From positions 62,001-126,000 of the forward strand of contig JAGVSM010001307.1 in assembly GCA_022494885.1 (NCBI GenBank): 64,000 nt of DNA. The letters are read 5' to 3'. Numbering within the stretch: the first letter of the stretch is position 1; each line of letters starts with the position of its first letter. Below are positions 57,801 through 64,000 of the stretch, piece by piece. The translations under genes were made by a program, and so were the position numbers. The stretch comes from Micrasema longulum (lineage: Eukaryota > Arthropoda > Insecta > Trichoptera > Brachycentridae). The notes beneath the pieces are model-generated. The model was not told the origin of the DNA and searched no databases. It saw nothing but the letters and a program-made list of their open reading frames with translations.

Positions 57801-58527
57801 GTTTAGGCCGTGCCCAGATGTACCAGAGTTCATACTACCTACGCTTCGTGTCGGTTGCATCGGTGCGATCTGGGGGCAGAACAGTGAAAATGATGCATCG
57901 AGTAGTAATCATTCGAGCGACACTGATGATAATTCAAGCATGTCTGAATAATTCCTGCTCTAATTACATAGTTTGCTATATATTCGAGGCTGCGTCCTAT
58001 TCAGGCTAATATGGTATTAACTTTCTAAATTTACTCTTTCTGTGCCCTGGCGGATGGAGAAAAAACAGTTCTGTGTGCAAAATAGAACCAGAACCCTGGA
58101 CGAGTGTTTTTGACTCGATGGCTGCTTTCAGGTGAAAATCCTGAGTAAGGAGATTGAGTGGAGTAAGCCCGCCTCGCCGCGAGTTATTGGCGCATTCACC
58201 TACCATTCTCAAGGTACTCGGTACATTCCTGGCAGAGTAGACGTGAAATATTGATTGTAAAACTGCAATACTTTGTTGTTCCCGGACTGGTACTTGAAGC
58301 GTAAGACCGATCACTGATCACTGATCACCTTACCTTTATGTAACAGATGATCGAAATATACTTTACCAACGCAGTGCACTATACATCACTGGGCGTGGAA
58401 TGGCTGGATATCACTACTAATAATGCACTTCTTAATTCCGTTTCAGGGTGCTATTCTGGACCGGCATCAGGTGACGGACGTCCGGGGAACTGTTAACATC
58501 ACCTCCAGTGGAGCGTGTGAAGTCTAA
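39201..58527 (+). CDS. SLC18B1: SLC18B1-type vesicular transporter (major facilitator superfamily), 12 coding exons
   Basis: Exons: 39201-39868, 44997-45237, 47020-47093, 47734-47950, 50173-50263, 52012-52246, 53160-53258, 54273-54368, 54825-54996, 55674-55878, 57250-57722, 58447-58527. They total 2652 bases, 883 residues plus TAA, with all phases closing. Residues about 235-641 form a 12-segment MFS core like vertebrate SLC18B1, a vesicular polyamine transporter: PFFPREASEKG after segment 1, GAKFLLLSG, FPNNIGSVLGILETFIGLG, GPAIGG, FLDPTL in segment 7, GYLADR between 8 and 9, LLPTFQG, and GEVIGPSLGG in segment 11. An in-frame TAA at 39189-39191 precedes the ATG, which supports this start. Human SLC18B1 is about 456 residues, so this protein is nearly twice as long because of both termini. 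The substrate is not deducible from sequence. Confidence 0.9.
39912..39932. repeat. Perfect palindrome AACAACGATATATCGTTGTT
   Basis: It lies just inside the left terminus of the piggyBac-like element, a usual place for sub-terminal transposase-binding repeats. Confidence 0.6.
40115..40510 (+). repeat. Dispersed repeat, copy 2 (partner at 15895-16260)
   Basis: Shared GAATCAACCAATGA, CCGAGAAGAAGCGGAAGAGA and GACGTCACACGC in the same order, inside the piggyBac-like element. Confidence 0.7.
41600..41940 (-). repeat. Dispersed repeat R5, copy inside the piggyBac-like element
   Basis: CTCAAAATATTGTTGATTAA, GTGTAAAGTGGTCATTTAAA and TCTCTGTTGCAAC match 13497-13690 and, inverted, 28370-28520. Confidence 0.65.
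42437..42500 (-). mobile_element. Lone end of the ATAGAATTAAGAATA-type TIR element
   Basis: ACACAGTCCGATGTATTCAA, ATATGATTTTACGCTCCTTC and CTGGACTATTTCTAATTCTA match the left 60 bases of the 21939 copy, inverted. The rest of the element is missing. Confidence 0.7.
42496..42557. repeat. 21-bp tandem repeat, three units
   Basis: Units ATGCATGCTCCCATAGAATCG at 42496 and 42517, and an imperfect third at 42538. The array begins within the last bases of the lone TIR end. Confidence 0.85.
42799..43237. mobile_element. Fold-back MITE family, copy D, with enlarged centre
   Basis: CAGGTGTTCTTTAAACCCTG on the left and GGATTAAAGAACACTCTG on the right with TATA outside. The centre holds about 80 extra bases, with GCGATGTCGC and GTGAAATGGGCC, absent from the other copies. 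Confidence 0.85.
43430..43625 (+). repeat. Dispersed repeat, copy 2 (partner at 1470-1665)
   Basis: AGTCAATAATGTATTCTACT, TTATTTTACAACAA and ATGTCGAAAATGC blocks are shared in order. Confidence 0.6.
43652..43914 (+). repeat. SINE-1, full copy, insertion with visible empty site
   Basis: Head CCACTTGGTGTAATGCATTT, GGGTTCGATTCCCAACATGG (box B), AGTCTCTGGACTGGTACCTG and tail ending GGAAAGGGAATGATGATGAT. Flanks (CTTGTAATCAAATAAAATAA and GTAGAGCAGAAA) are contiguous at 54010-54085 in a related repeat without the SINE. Confidence 0.87.
44094..44880. mobile_element. GCCCCGATTA-type MITE, copy with a nested TTAA element
   Basis: The outer ends GCCCCGATTACTAACGG and CCCATTGTAATCGGGGC are inverted; flanks TCTGA and CCTGA are a likely 5-base duplication with one change. 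A 552-base insert divides it at a TTAA. Confidence 0.82.
44305..44856. mobile_element. piggyBac-type (TTAA-target) insert nested in a MITE
   Basis: TTAA occurs at 44301-44304 and 44857-44860, and the MITE sequence resumes after the second, matching uninterrupted copies that have a single TTAA or none there. The ends are CCCCCCTCCCCGG and, inverted, CCTTTCCCTTACTG. The insert carries a GC-richer minus-strand 73-codon frame (44682-44461: SGETCTHANFQRATKYLWLV) of unknown kind. Confidence 0.7.
44997..45237 (+). CDS. SLC18B1: SLC18B1 exon 2: membrane segments 1-2
   Basis: Acceptor TTTCCAG, donor GTAATT. It encodes residues 224-303: a basic Pro-containing lead, FSRTQRATLVSLALVDFMS, PFFPREASEKG, and SGFVFSFYALVMFVTSPFFG. 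The PFFPxEA loop motif is diagnostic of the SLC18B1 group. Confidence 0.93.
45274..45362. repeat. Small hairpin MITE
   Basis: GAGTGCTATTCTGAAGCACT and CTCGCGGC pair with GCCGCGAGAGCGTTTGGAAT and ACC over a 30-base loop. It lies 36 bases after exon 2 of SLC18B1. Confidence 0.7.
45365..45810. other. SLC18B1 intron 2, unexplained part
   Basis: At 45395-45560 GGCCAA/GACCGACCGAAA-type motifs recur (CCGAAACC, TTGGCC), partly inverted, perhaps another decayed hairpin element. Nothing coding. Confidence 0.35.
45815..46516 (-). repeat. Interspersed repeat beginning ACTAGCGGACC, copy 2
   Basis: The inverse of 21254-21937: starts on the minus strand with AACTAGCGGACCCGACAGAC and ends TCACACGTACAGAGGAATTA. 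In SLC18B1 intron 2. Confidence 0.65.
46845..46945 (+). repeat. Dispersed repeat (partner at 12285-12385)
   Basis: GGGCCAGACCGCGAAA and CAGAGGAACATTCCT as in the partner; it ends 75 bases before exon 3. Confidence 0.65.
47020..47093 (+). CDS. SLC18B1: SLC18B1 exon 3: membrane segment 3
   Basis: Acceptor GTTTTCAG, donor GTAAGC. Seventy-four bases encode IPTVGAKFLLLSGIFLAGSC and NLLF, leaving GG for a split Gly codon. VGAKFxLLSG matches the loop 2-3/segment 3 boundary of the family. Confidence 0.92.
47734..47950 (+). CDS. SLC18B1: SLC18B1 exon 4: membrane segments 4-5
   Basis: Acceptor AATTAAAG, donor GTGAGA. It encodes residues 329-400, including RGLEAVGASAYSTASYV, FPNNIGSVLGILETFIGLG and AGPAIGGILYS. 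This is the most conserved block of the protein. Confidence 0.94.
48048..48136 (+). mobile_element. TAGTCCTTAAAATATA-type TIR element, left-end fragment
   Basis: TAGTCCTTAAAATATAGCTT, AATGTCACTAGCGATGGGAA and CACTGATC match the termini of the 2921 and 24250 copies; the rest is missing. Confidence 0.7.
48490..48790 (+). pseudogene. LINE 3' UTR fragment in SLC18B1 intron 4
   Basis: TCTGTGAATTCAAATCATCT, TTTATGATGTTCTATAGTAA and GTATGCTGACATACA through an ATAATAAATAAATAA tail match the 3' UTR of the LINE at 37125, here without the fold-back insertion. Confidence 0.8.
48808..49125 (+). repeat. SINE-1, long-form copy, decayed
   Basis: Upstream block (CTGTGCCCGAGTGGATGAAG, AACCAGATCTGTGGATAAGT), head GTCCGCCTCGTAGAGTAGTG, then GTTTGATTCCTG (box B) and a divergent tail ending GGGTGCGGATACGG. 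Confidence 0.72.
49782..49870 (-). repeat. SINE-1 head fragment
   Basis: ACCAGTACACCATGAGACCG and TCGATTTCCTTTTGCAGGAC match, antisense, the head and part of the long-form upstream block. Confidence 0.55.
50173..50263 (+). CDS. SLC18B1: SLC18B1 exon 5: membrane segment 6
   Basis: Donor GTAAGA. Of two nearby AG sites only the second (GGAAG) keeps the frame, giving VGGFGLPFYVLGIAMV, PINWMLLPNQE and one spare base. In-phase fit after ILYS and the LPNxE ending match the family. Confidence 0.9.
50553..51056 (+). repeat. SINE-1, full copy split by a MITE
   Basis: Left part 50553-50685 (GGCCTCGTTGTGTAATGGTC, GGGTTCGATTCCTGACATGG, TAGTCCCTGG) and right part 50928-51056 (CCTGGACTGGAACCTGAAGC, tail GGAAAGGGAATGATGA). 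Removing the insert and one CCTGG restores the consensus order. Confidence 0.85.
50686..50927. mobile_element. GCCCCGATTA-type MITE inside SINE-1, perfect 5-base duplication
   Basis: The ends GCCTCGATTATGATGG and CATAATCGCGGC are inverted. CCTGG stands at 50681-50685 and 50928-50932. It is 242 bases, the same length as the 14464 copy. Confidence 0.87.
51060..51770. repeat. Probable retroelement fragment, unassigned, in SLC18B1 intron 5
   Basis: A GC-richer core (51180-51430) is flanked by AT-rich DNA. A minus frame reads RAVKNVYINTESVIISTG and IYRTNLPMVMPVGRATA; the other strand ends in AAATAAAATAAATAA at 51755. Neither frame matches a family I know. Confidence 0.35.
52012..52246 (+). CDS. 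SLC18B1: SLC18B1 exon 6: membrane segments 7-8
   Basis: Acceptor TCTGCAG, donor GTGAGT. It encodes a short Ser-rich cytosolic loop, LLELVKVPAVVI, AFLDPTLEPHL, QVGLIFLLFSGLYGIFSPV and GYLADR. FLDPTL is shared with vertebrate SLC18B1. Confidence 0.94.
52830..53115 (-). repeat. SINE-1, long-form copy, antisense before exon 7
   Basis: AAGGTGAGGTGATCAGTCTT, decayed middle, CTCGACTCGATTTTATTTTT, GATTTTTACCTAAGAGTAGC and CTCGTCCAGGGTTCTGGTTC, all antisense. It ends 45 bases before the exon 7 acceptor. Confidence 0.75.
53160..53258 (+). CDS. SLC18B1: SLC18B1 exon 7: membrane segment 9
   Basis: Acceptor AATTGCAG, donor GTTTAT (weak but correctly placed). It encodes INRHWCMMVWGLLFCTVG and LLILGPSPLLPFLK, then leaves AG. 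An antisense SINE-1 copy ends about 45 bases before this exon. Confidence 0.87.
53300..54005. other. SLC18B1 intron 7, unexplained part
   Basis: AT-rich. A short direct or inverted ATGCATTCA/TGAATGCAT pair lies at 53586-53610. Nothing else supported. Confidence 0.35.
54010..54190 (+). repeat. Dispersed repeat holding the SINE empty site (relatives at 43620-44050 and 12540-12640)
   Basis: ACTTGTAATCAAATAAAATA, TTGTAGAGCAGAAAA and ACCATTTTTTCAAA are shared with 43620-44050, where SINE-1 sits between the first two blocks. Confidence 0.6.
54273..54368 (+). CDS. SLC18B1: SLC18B1 exon 8: membrane segment 10
   Basis: Acceptor AATTGCAG, donor GTAAGT. It encodes SLWLNLVGLSIIGISVAL and LLPTFQGVLTSS, matching the QLWL...IPTFPEIL block of the vertebrate protein. 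Confidence 0.9.
54825..54996 (+). CDS. SLC18B1: SLC18B1 exon 9: membrane segments 11-12 start
   Basis: Acceptor TTCATCAG, donor GTAATG. It encodes EEGGCGDNLATYSIVAGVWS, MYSLGEVIGPSLGGVLL and FPICSTVMAALTFVL, and ends in phase 0. GPSLGG corresponds to GPTLGG in human SLC18B1. Confidence 0.93.
55130..55600. other. GC-rich block of unknown kind in SLC18B1 intron 9
   Basis: About 470 bases clearly richer in GC than the rest of the intron, with TTCCCGGCATAAACGGGA as a small hairpin and GGCGCAGTGGTGCTCTTACC on the minus strand, which resembles a Pol III A-box. No reading frame with homology. It could be a retroelement 5' region or a SINE head. Confidence 0.4.
55674..55878 (+). CDS. SLC18B1: SLC18B1 exon 10: end of segment 12 and start of C-terminal tail
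   Basis: Acceptor TTCCTACAG, donor GTGAGT. It encodes ALVTLTFFSLKEASK, a Ser-rich tail, and EDQPLLSS near residues 673-680. EDQPLL fits the acidic dileucine pattern ExxxLL used for adaptor-dependent sorting to vesicles or lysosomes. Human SLC18B1 carries an LL in the same part of its tail. Confidence 0.9.
56035..57150 (+). repeat. Dispersed repeat, copy 2, split by a LINE (partner 5815-6120)
   Basis: The left part 56035-56265 and right part 57030-57150 together follow the order of the 5815 copy: GACTGTCAGCAATTTGACAT, then TTCTGCACTGTCCTACCGAT and TTAGGTCAGATGACAGG. Confidence 0.65.
56266..57030 (-). pseudogene. LINE C-terminal fragment with poly(A), in SLC18B1 intron 10
   Basis: On the minus strand: GAYNNHIKPLETVQKFILKI, KLLYVRQIYCFQCLKYMF, RNRVLEIPHCKTRLAQRYAY and FIGPKVLNFF, one open frame of 129 codons. 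A poly(T) run at 56268-56284 is its 3' tail. Same family as 25180-25880. Confidence 0.8.
57250..57722 (+). CDS. SLC18B1: SLC18B1 exon 11: long hydrophilic C-terminal tail
   Basis: Acceptor TATTCACAG, donor GTAAGT. It encodes residues 701-857 with no hydrophobic segment. An Asn/Gln/Thr-rich start is followed by more ordered-looking stretches (IEGLRALIQSDFYQKYL, FVFQLPEEVQF, LFPRLSDLAAKQLDKGF). I do not recognise a domain. Phase-compatible joins on both sides and the same GC-rich coding texture support membership in this gene. Confidence 0.82.
58030..58420 (+). repeat. SINE-1, long-form copy in SLC18B1 intron 11
   Basis: Upstream block (CTGTGCCCTGGCGGATGGAG, AGAACCAGAACCCTGGACGA, GACTCGATGGCTGCTTTCAG), head AAGCCCGCCTCGCCGCGAGT, decayed box B (GGTACATTCCTGG), CGGACTGGTACTTGAAGCGT and a tail containing a triplicated ATCACTG. 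It ends 26 bases before exon 12. Confidence 0.8.
58447..58527 (+). CDS. SLC18B1: SLC18B1 exon 12: last coding exon
   Basis: Acceptor CCGTTTCAG. It encodes GAILDRHQVTDVRGTVN and ITSSGACEV, then TAA. An AATAAA hexamer at 58543-58548 lies 15 bases after the stop and is the likely polyadenylation signal. Confidence 0.82.
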   Translation, partial: GAILDRHQVTDVRGTVNITSSGACEV

Positions 58528-58542
58528 CTTATTCTAGTTTAC

Positions 58543-58548
58543 AATAAA
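58543..58548 (+). terminator. Polyadenylation signal of SLC18B1
   Basis: AATAAA lies just after the stop codon in AT-rich DNA. A longer 3' UTR with later AATAAA copies is possible. Confidence 0.5.
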
Positions 58549-58549
58549 T

Positions 58550-59280
58550 GTATTTTAAAATATACATTCAAATATGTATAATAATGTAATGTTGTATAGA
58601 ATTAATTGTCATTTTTTTGGAAGAATGTTTTTCTGTATTGATAAATGAATTTATTGGTGTTACTGTTATTTGAATATAAATAATTTAATATTGCAAATGT
58701 GGTCTTCTTTTTAAACATATTATGATTATAAACATAGCTCCTATTTTATACAACAGCAAAAGAAATAGCCTTTGACAAACTGTTTTTCATTTGTTTACTT
58801 GCTTGTTTTAGTAATTTATTGAATTACAATCAATCTATAATATTAATAGTCTAAAAATAATTGATTGTGCCGGTCATGTATGGGCACGTTTCACACGTAT
58901 CGCGCCAATCCACTCGGTCCGGTAAAATTAGGGTGGATGAATACTTATTTGTTATTTTATTTTTTGGTTTTATTTATTTAGTTTCAGTAATAGCAGGTGA
59001 AAATTTTGCTAAAAGAAATCAAGTGGAGATTACTCGGCCTCATGGTGTACTGTTTCGTGTGTTTATTTGCCTATTAATGAATGAAATAATTATTTATGAA
59101 TCCACCTTATGTTATTTCATGAGAATTACGCTATATACGAGAAGTAATGTGTGCCAATTTTAAGGTTAACTATAAGGCTGTTGAATTATGCGTTCTCGAA
59201 TATGTAGCCATATAAATATTTTAAAGACAATATTTTGAGTTTGTCCACATTTTTGTAGACAAGGACTGGATTAATTAAAT
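58550..59280. other. Downstream of SLC18B1, nothing recognised
   Basis: AT-rich with further AATAAA copies; 58861-59163 holds a 100-codon frame with no homology seen. Confidence 0.35.
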
Positions 59281-59285
59281 AGCAA

Positions 59286-60042
59286 TAATTCCCCCACTTA
59301 GACACACTTTCGCCGCGCGCATACTTGAAGTCACCGAGTAATATTGCCAGATCGCGAAGAATATAACCACAACACAAATGTAAGGTAAAAAAAAAACAAT
59401 TTGTTAATTTTTCTAAAATTTTATTGTGCACTCGGAAACATTGATTGACACAACAGAGTAGATAAGTAAAGGGTCCTTTAATAAGAGTAATTGAATTAAT
59501 GAACTTTGAACTTAAAATAAATTTTATTTGACATTAAACGGATATTTTTATATCATGTTAAATAATATTTTATGTTTTAAAGATAATGTCGGCCAAATGT
59601 CTACCACGACGTTGTTTAATCCGAGGTTCAATTTTCATTATTGAGCAAAGTTGGGTAAAAAAAATTACTACTCTGGCAACACTAACGAAATTTCCATTTT
59701 GTTTCTTCGACAATCTGACAGATGTAAAAATAATTCAATTTTTAAGTAATGCATTTGTGACAAACAAATTCATTTGATAATTACACATGAAATGTGATTG
59801 CATCCTGTTTCTTAAAGATCCCAGCAGTATTTCTACACTTTAAAAAGATGCGGAATGTTATTATTCATGCCGTGAATTAAAAGACACGGCATGGTTTTAA
59901 ATTCGAATCAGGAGTTGCGTACTGAGCGACGTCTACAAAGAAACTAATGGGTCAAAACGTAAACCTACTCATAGTAGTAGTAGTTGAGTCGCCTTCTGTT
60001 TAATGTGCGTATGCGGTTTCTGGACTATTCTTAATTCTATGA
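59286..60042. mobile_element. ATAGAATTAAGAATA-type TIR element, copy lacking its left end
   Basis: It follows the 21939 copy closely (CGGATATTTTTATATCATGT, TCTGGCAACACTAACGAAAT, GGAGTTGCGTACTGAGCGAC) to the right terminus at 60042. The first ~55 bases are replaced by unrelated sequence, and about 70 bases near 59825-59890 are an extra insertion. Confidence 0.78.
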
Positions 60043-60046
60043 GAGA

Positions 60047-60130
60047 ATTATTTACAACTCGTTAAAAATAACTACTATTATTGAAATATTTGGGTAAATT
60101 ATAAGAACACTATTTCTTTTTTTAAAAAGT
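60047..60130 (+). repeat. SINE-2 tail fragment
   Basis: GAGAATTATTTACAACTCGT and ATTTGGGTAAATTATAAGAA match the SINE-2 tail. Confidence 0.6.
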
Positions 60131-60134
60131 AATA

Positions 60135-63100
60135 AATTAGTAAAATGCCGTATAAAGTTTTTAGTAATAAATTTATTTATTTCAATTTCAAACACTGGTT
60201 TCATTATATTTATTCAATGGATTACATATTTATAAGATACAAATTTAACTATAAATTTATGTTCTTTGATTTATACAATAAATCGTTGATATGCAAAATA
60301 AATGGAAGTATCATAAGAAAAAGTAATTCAGAGTGCACTCAAACCACACAAGGTATTTTCAGAACTAATTCAATATCTATAAAATGGACACTTGAAATAG
60401 ACTTATTTTTTTCATAAATATCTGTGGACATTTATTTACGACATTGATCCAATAGGGTCAATGTCGTAAATCGCAATATTACAGGAAATTGCGTTTTTTT
60501 CATTGACATCTACCTCTACAAAATAGCGGGAAGAAAAAAAAGTTATCGGACAATCGCCCTTTTAGATCAAGCCACAGAATAATTTCCTATAATTTGAGTT
60601 GGTTTTTATTAAAATAGACAGCAAAAAGTTTTTCATTCCAAATTGATTTTTGAAAAATGAATGAAACCCTAAAAAATGTTGCAATGAATGAAAAAAAATT
60701 TTGACTTAATTAGGTATAACCCCATTTTTTAGTATTTAAACATTTTTTTAGTCTATAATAAAATAAGTCAAAACTTCAATCGTATTTTTTCATATTAAAT
60801 ATAAACTACATATGAATAATATTACTTTGTTTAAACAGCAACCAGCGATTAAAAGTATTTATTTAACATAACTTAGATTATTTAAAATATCATTCATATT
60901 TTCTCCTTGCAATAGGTGACCGGGCCACTTATTTGTACACGGCTTGACATTGTAATTTTTTTTAAGGAGATTAATAAAACATATTTTGATGATAGACAAC
61001 AAAAAAGAAATATACGTAATTTTATTTTGAAAACACATTTAAGTATATTTTGTTGAAACAAAATTGTGTAATCTTATACAAATATAGCACTGTAAACTTA
61101 TAATACAACTGTAGCAGCAGACTCAGTCATGATCTCTACCTTTGTTATTATAATCGTCAATGAGACATTATAGATATATACAAATAAAGTCACAAAACAA
61201 GAGAGCTAACGAAACCTATTTGGGCAAGTTGTGTCCAACAGAAGTGGCCTGGTCTCATCTTGTAAAAAATCATCTCAATCATAAAAAAATAATAGCTAGG
61301 TGCATCATACAATATCACAAAAGCATGAATGTTTTCACAATAACGCCGGGTAAAAAATAAGCTAAGTAAAATAGTAACATTTAGAGGTTACATTAATTTT
61401 AATAACTTAACTATTAATAATATATTTCGTAATAATGCGGAAAGCGGCAGGGTTATTAATATTAAAATTGATAATTAACAGTAAACACATTAATGTAGAC
61501 CTATAAAAATCTTTTACTAATTTTCACATCATAATATAAGTGCATAATACATCAAGTAAAATGAGATAATTGATTGTAGTAACAACATACATTGAATTGG
61601 TAGAGGTCATTATATTAAATTATATCAACATACATTGAATTGGTAGAGGGAACTTATGAAATTCAAACAATGTTTAAAAATAAATTATTATAGTTAAATA
61701 ACAAACAATTTAGAAAGCTGACATCTAGATTGTCTCTCAAAATTGTGCCAAGAAAGGAGGAAGGAAGGGTATTGTCGTACAGTGTCTAATGTCGTGCATG
61801 AGATTTCACAGGGAAAGAACTGCCCAATGAACTAATTTCCTGTCACAACATGATCGACATGCACACACATATATAATATTTTACTACGTCACTCGGTCGG
61901 AAGCAGTGTTTGGTAGTGAGTGCAGGTTTTTTGTTTTGAGCTCCGCCAGTATAAAAAAAAAATGACAATAAGAAAATAATAAATACTTTATTTCTTACAT
62001 TATTTTTAATTTCAACGCTATAAATATCCTTTTAACAGGTGATATAAAAAAAAATGTTTTGAATATTTCTATAATTTTATATTTTGCTACACGTACCATA
62101 CGTATGAATTATTACACGCTTTTGGCGGATTTATTGAAAACGGTAATATCTTGGGTACGTTGATTAAATTGTAGTAAAAAAAAGTTATCTTTATTTCGGA
62201 TGCCACCACATTTTCAGCGAAAAAATAATTCTTCTCCACTTGTATACTATTGTCTTCGACTAACTATTGTGTTTTGTAACTTCCTTCTTTCTAGCTTCAA
62301 CATAAACATAACCTAAAAAAATTATTAAGCATTTTATGATGTTCCAAATAAAATTATTTATCACCTGGTTTTGGAACTGAACTGTTCCCATTGTCAAAGC
62401 GCAGCGCCAGATCTTACCGGATGTAGCGCCCTGTTACCTACTGAAACGAGTCGGGAATGTACATGTTCGTAAATTAATGAGCATATTAACCCCTCCCTTG
62501 TCAACTACTTGTTTTATAGTGCCCGGTTCTTTGTGCCAACTGAACCTATGATAGGTCCCGCTCTGTCAAAGCATTCAAATATATATGGTTGATTTATTCT
62601 CATGTAAATGGCATCATGTCAAAACTAGAAAGATTAATTAAAGGGACAGAAATAATATTTTATTTGAAAGCATTTTAGTTATTTATGAATAAGGGTATTT
62701 AGTAGAAAGTGGTAAATATACTTTTAAATCAAAAAATATTTTCATTAAAAACAAATACATAGATTAAAAAAAAGGTATTAGCTAAATTTAATTAACACAA
62801 TACAAAAACAAACAGATAATGCTGAATATTCAAAACTGTAAAATAATCTTGTGTGGTCTAAAAACAAAATAAATTTTTGGGTTTTAATGCTGTTTTGTCT
62901 TTCTTCTTGTGAAATTATTAAAACTACCGAATATTATGCAGTTTGGAAACTTTATTTTATTTTTTATTTGGAAGTTCAACGAGAATTCATGAAATAAATA
63001 CAACTTGAATAACCATTGGTATCATTCTTCAATATATTCTCAATTATATAACTCCATCATCTTTCATAAATTATATAAGATAAGTGTTTAGCTTAATTAA

Positions 63101-64000
63101 ATAAATTAGTAAAACATACACTTAGATCAGTGTAACCCTTTTTAATTAGTAATATTTTCAAGCATTTATTAGGAAGAAAGATACTTTATTGAATAATTCG
63201 TTCACATACATAATTAAAAATAACCCCATATTTAAGGATTATGCTCATATTATTAAAATTGTCAAATAAATAAATATTTTTGAAAGCTGTCTGTTATTTT
63301 ATGTTAGGTCACTAATTGTTGTATAAATTCTACTTGTTATCTCTATAAATAATCTAATTTGATTCAATTTTAAAAGAGTTTGTAAATTTGATTGGATGTA
63401 TAATACTATGTATAGTCATAAGGATAATTTACAAAATACATTTATTCGCAATATTTAATAGTTTCATTTGTGATAGCAAATACATATCTGAATAAAAGTG
63501 TCAAGGTTTAAAAAATAACTTGTAAACATCCGTAAATGCTACAAATAGACAAGTCATGTATTAAAATCATCAAAATATGATTTAAATTAATCATGACTTG
63601 CCTAGGATTCATGGTGGAAGATACAAATATGTGTTGACTTAAAAATGCCGATTTTGAAGTTGCTTATTTGTAGGAATATTTTCATTCAACTAAAATAAGT
63701 TTCATATATATTTCTATAGAAAACAGACGACTTCTCAATACTTATTCTTAGCTTTAAAATGCTAAGTACTAATACAGTTTTTTATATTACTGCACTTTTT
63801 TTAAAGAATTTTTTTTTTTCAGTTTAAAAATCATGGATTAATTTTCCAAAACAGTTTAAAGTGAAGTACATTTTGAATGGCAAATAACAACATTTCTTGC
63901 AATGTAATTTATGCTGATTAAATGCGATGCGAACTGGAATACAATAAATATAAATAAAATCTAAATGTATTAAAAAACAATATGAATGAATTCTGAAACA
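60135..64000. other. AT-rich intergenic DNA, no gene recognised
   Basis: About 3.9 kb. A 13-bp hairpin pairs 60435-60447 with 60458-60470. A 24-base direct repeat occurs at 61583 and 61626. GC-richer patches near 61860-61950 and 62385-62590 might be upstream parts of a neighbouring gene, but I see no coding signal. Confidence 0.4.

Noticed and set aside
57818..58009. Possible extra exon between exons 11 and 12
   Set aside because: No domain and no need for it: exon 11 and exon 12 join in phase.
1..64000. A novel multi-gene system, biosynthetic cluster or endogenous virus
   Set aside because: Only two host genes are present, both from known families. All other coding traces belong to transposons; no viral capsid, polymerase or envelope signature was seen.

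Overview
The window looks like an insect nuclear genome, most likely a moth or butterfly (lineage confidence is low to moderate). The basis is short GC-rich exons split by long AT-rich introns with GT-AG junctions, two conserved animal housekeeping genes, and a dense load of arthropod-type repeats: tRNA-derived SINEs, Jockey/CR1-like LINE pieces, and mariner, Tc1, pogo, piggyBac, hAT and Harbinger-type DNA elements. Nothing looks bacterial or viral.

There are two real genes, both on the + strand. The first is the 3' half of eIF2A, a WD-repeat translation factor: six coding exons from 641 to 7198 encode the last 370 residues, and its 5' end lies left of the window. The second is a complete SLC18B1-type major facilitator transporter: twelve coding exons from 39201 to 58527, 884 codons including the stop. 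All splice phases close exactly in both genes. The transporter core has 12 predicted membrane segments and the family FLDPTL motif. It carries an unusually long acidic N-terminal extension (about 222 residues) and a long C-terminal tail with an acidic dileucine sorting motif.

Between the genes (7199-39200), inside most introns, and after the transporter (58528-64000) I see only repeats and unexplained AT-rich DNA. The repeats fall into recognisable families. SINE-1 has about 17 copies, some with a conserved block upstream of the tRNA-like part. SINE-2 has 4. A long fold-back MITE has 4 copies at TA sites. One TIR family begins GCCCCGATTA and is always preceded by CCTGG-like sequence. Others begin TAGTCCTTAAAATA or ATAGAATTAAGAAT. 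Many are nested, which gives a relative order of insertion.

I did not find a convincing new multi-gene system. The observations most worth following are the composite SINE, two independent MITE insertions at the same SINE site, nested TTAA-target elements in one transporter intron, very strong hairpins at 14.75-15.0 kb and 35.86-35.94 kb, and the extended transporter termini.
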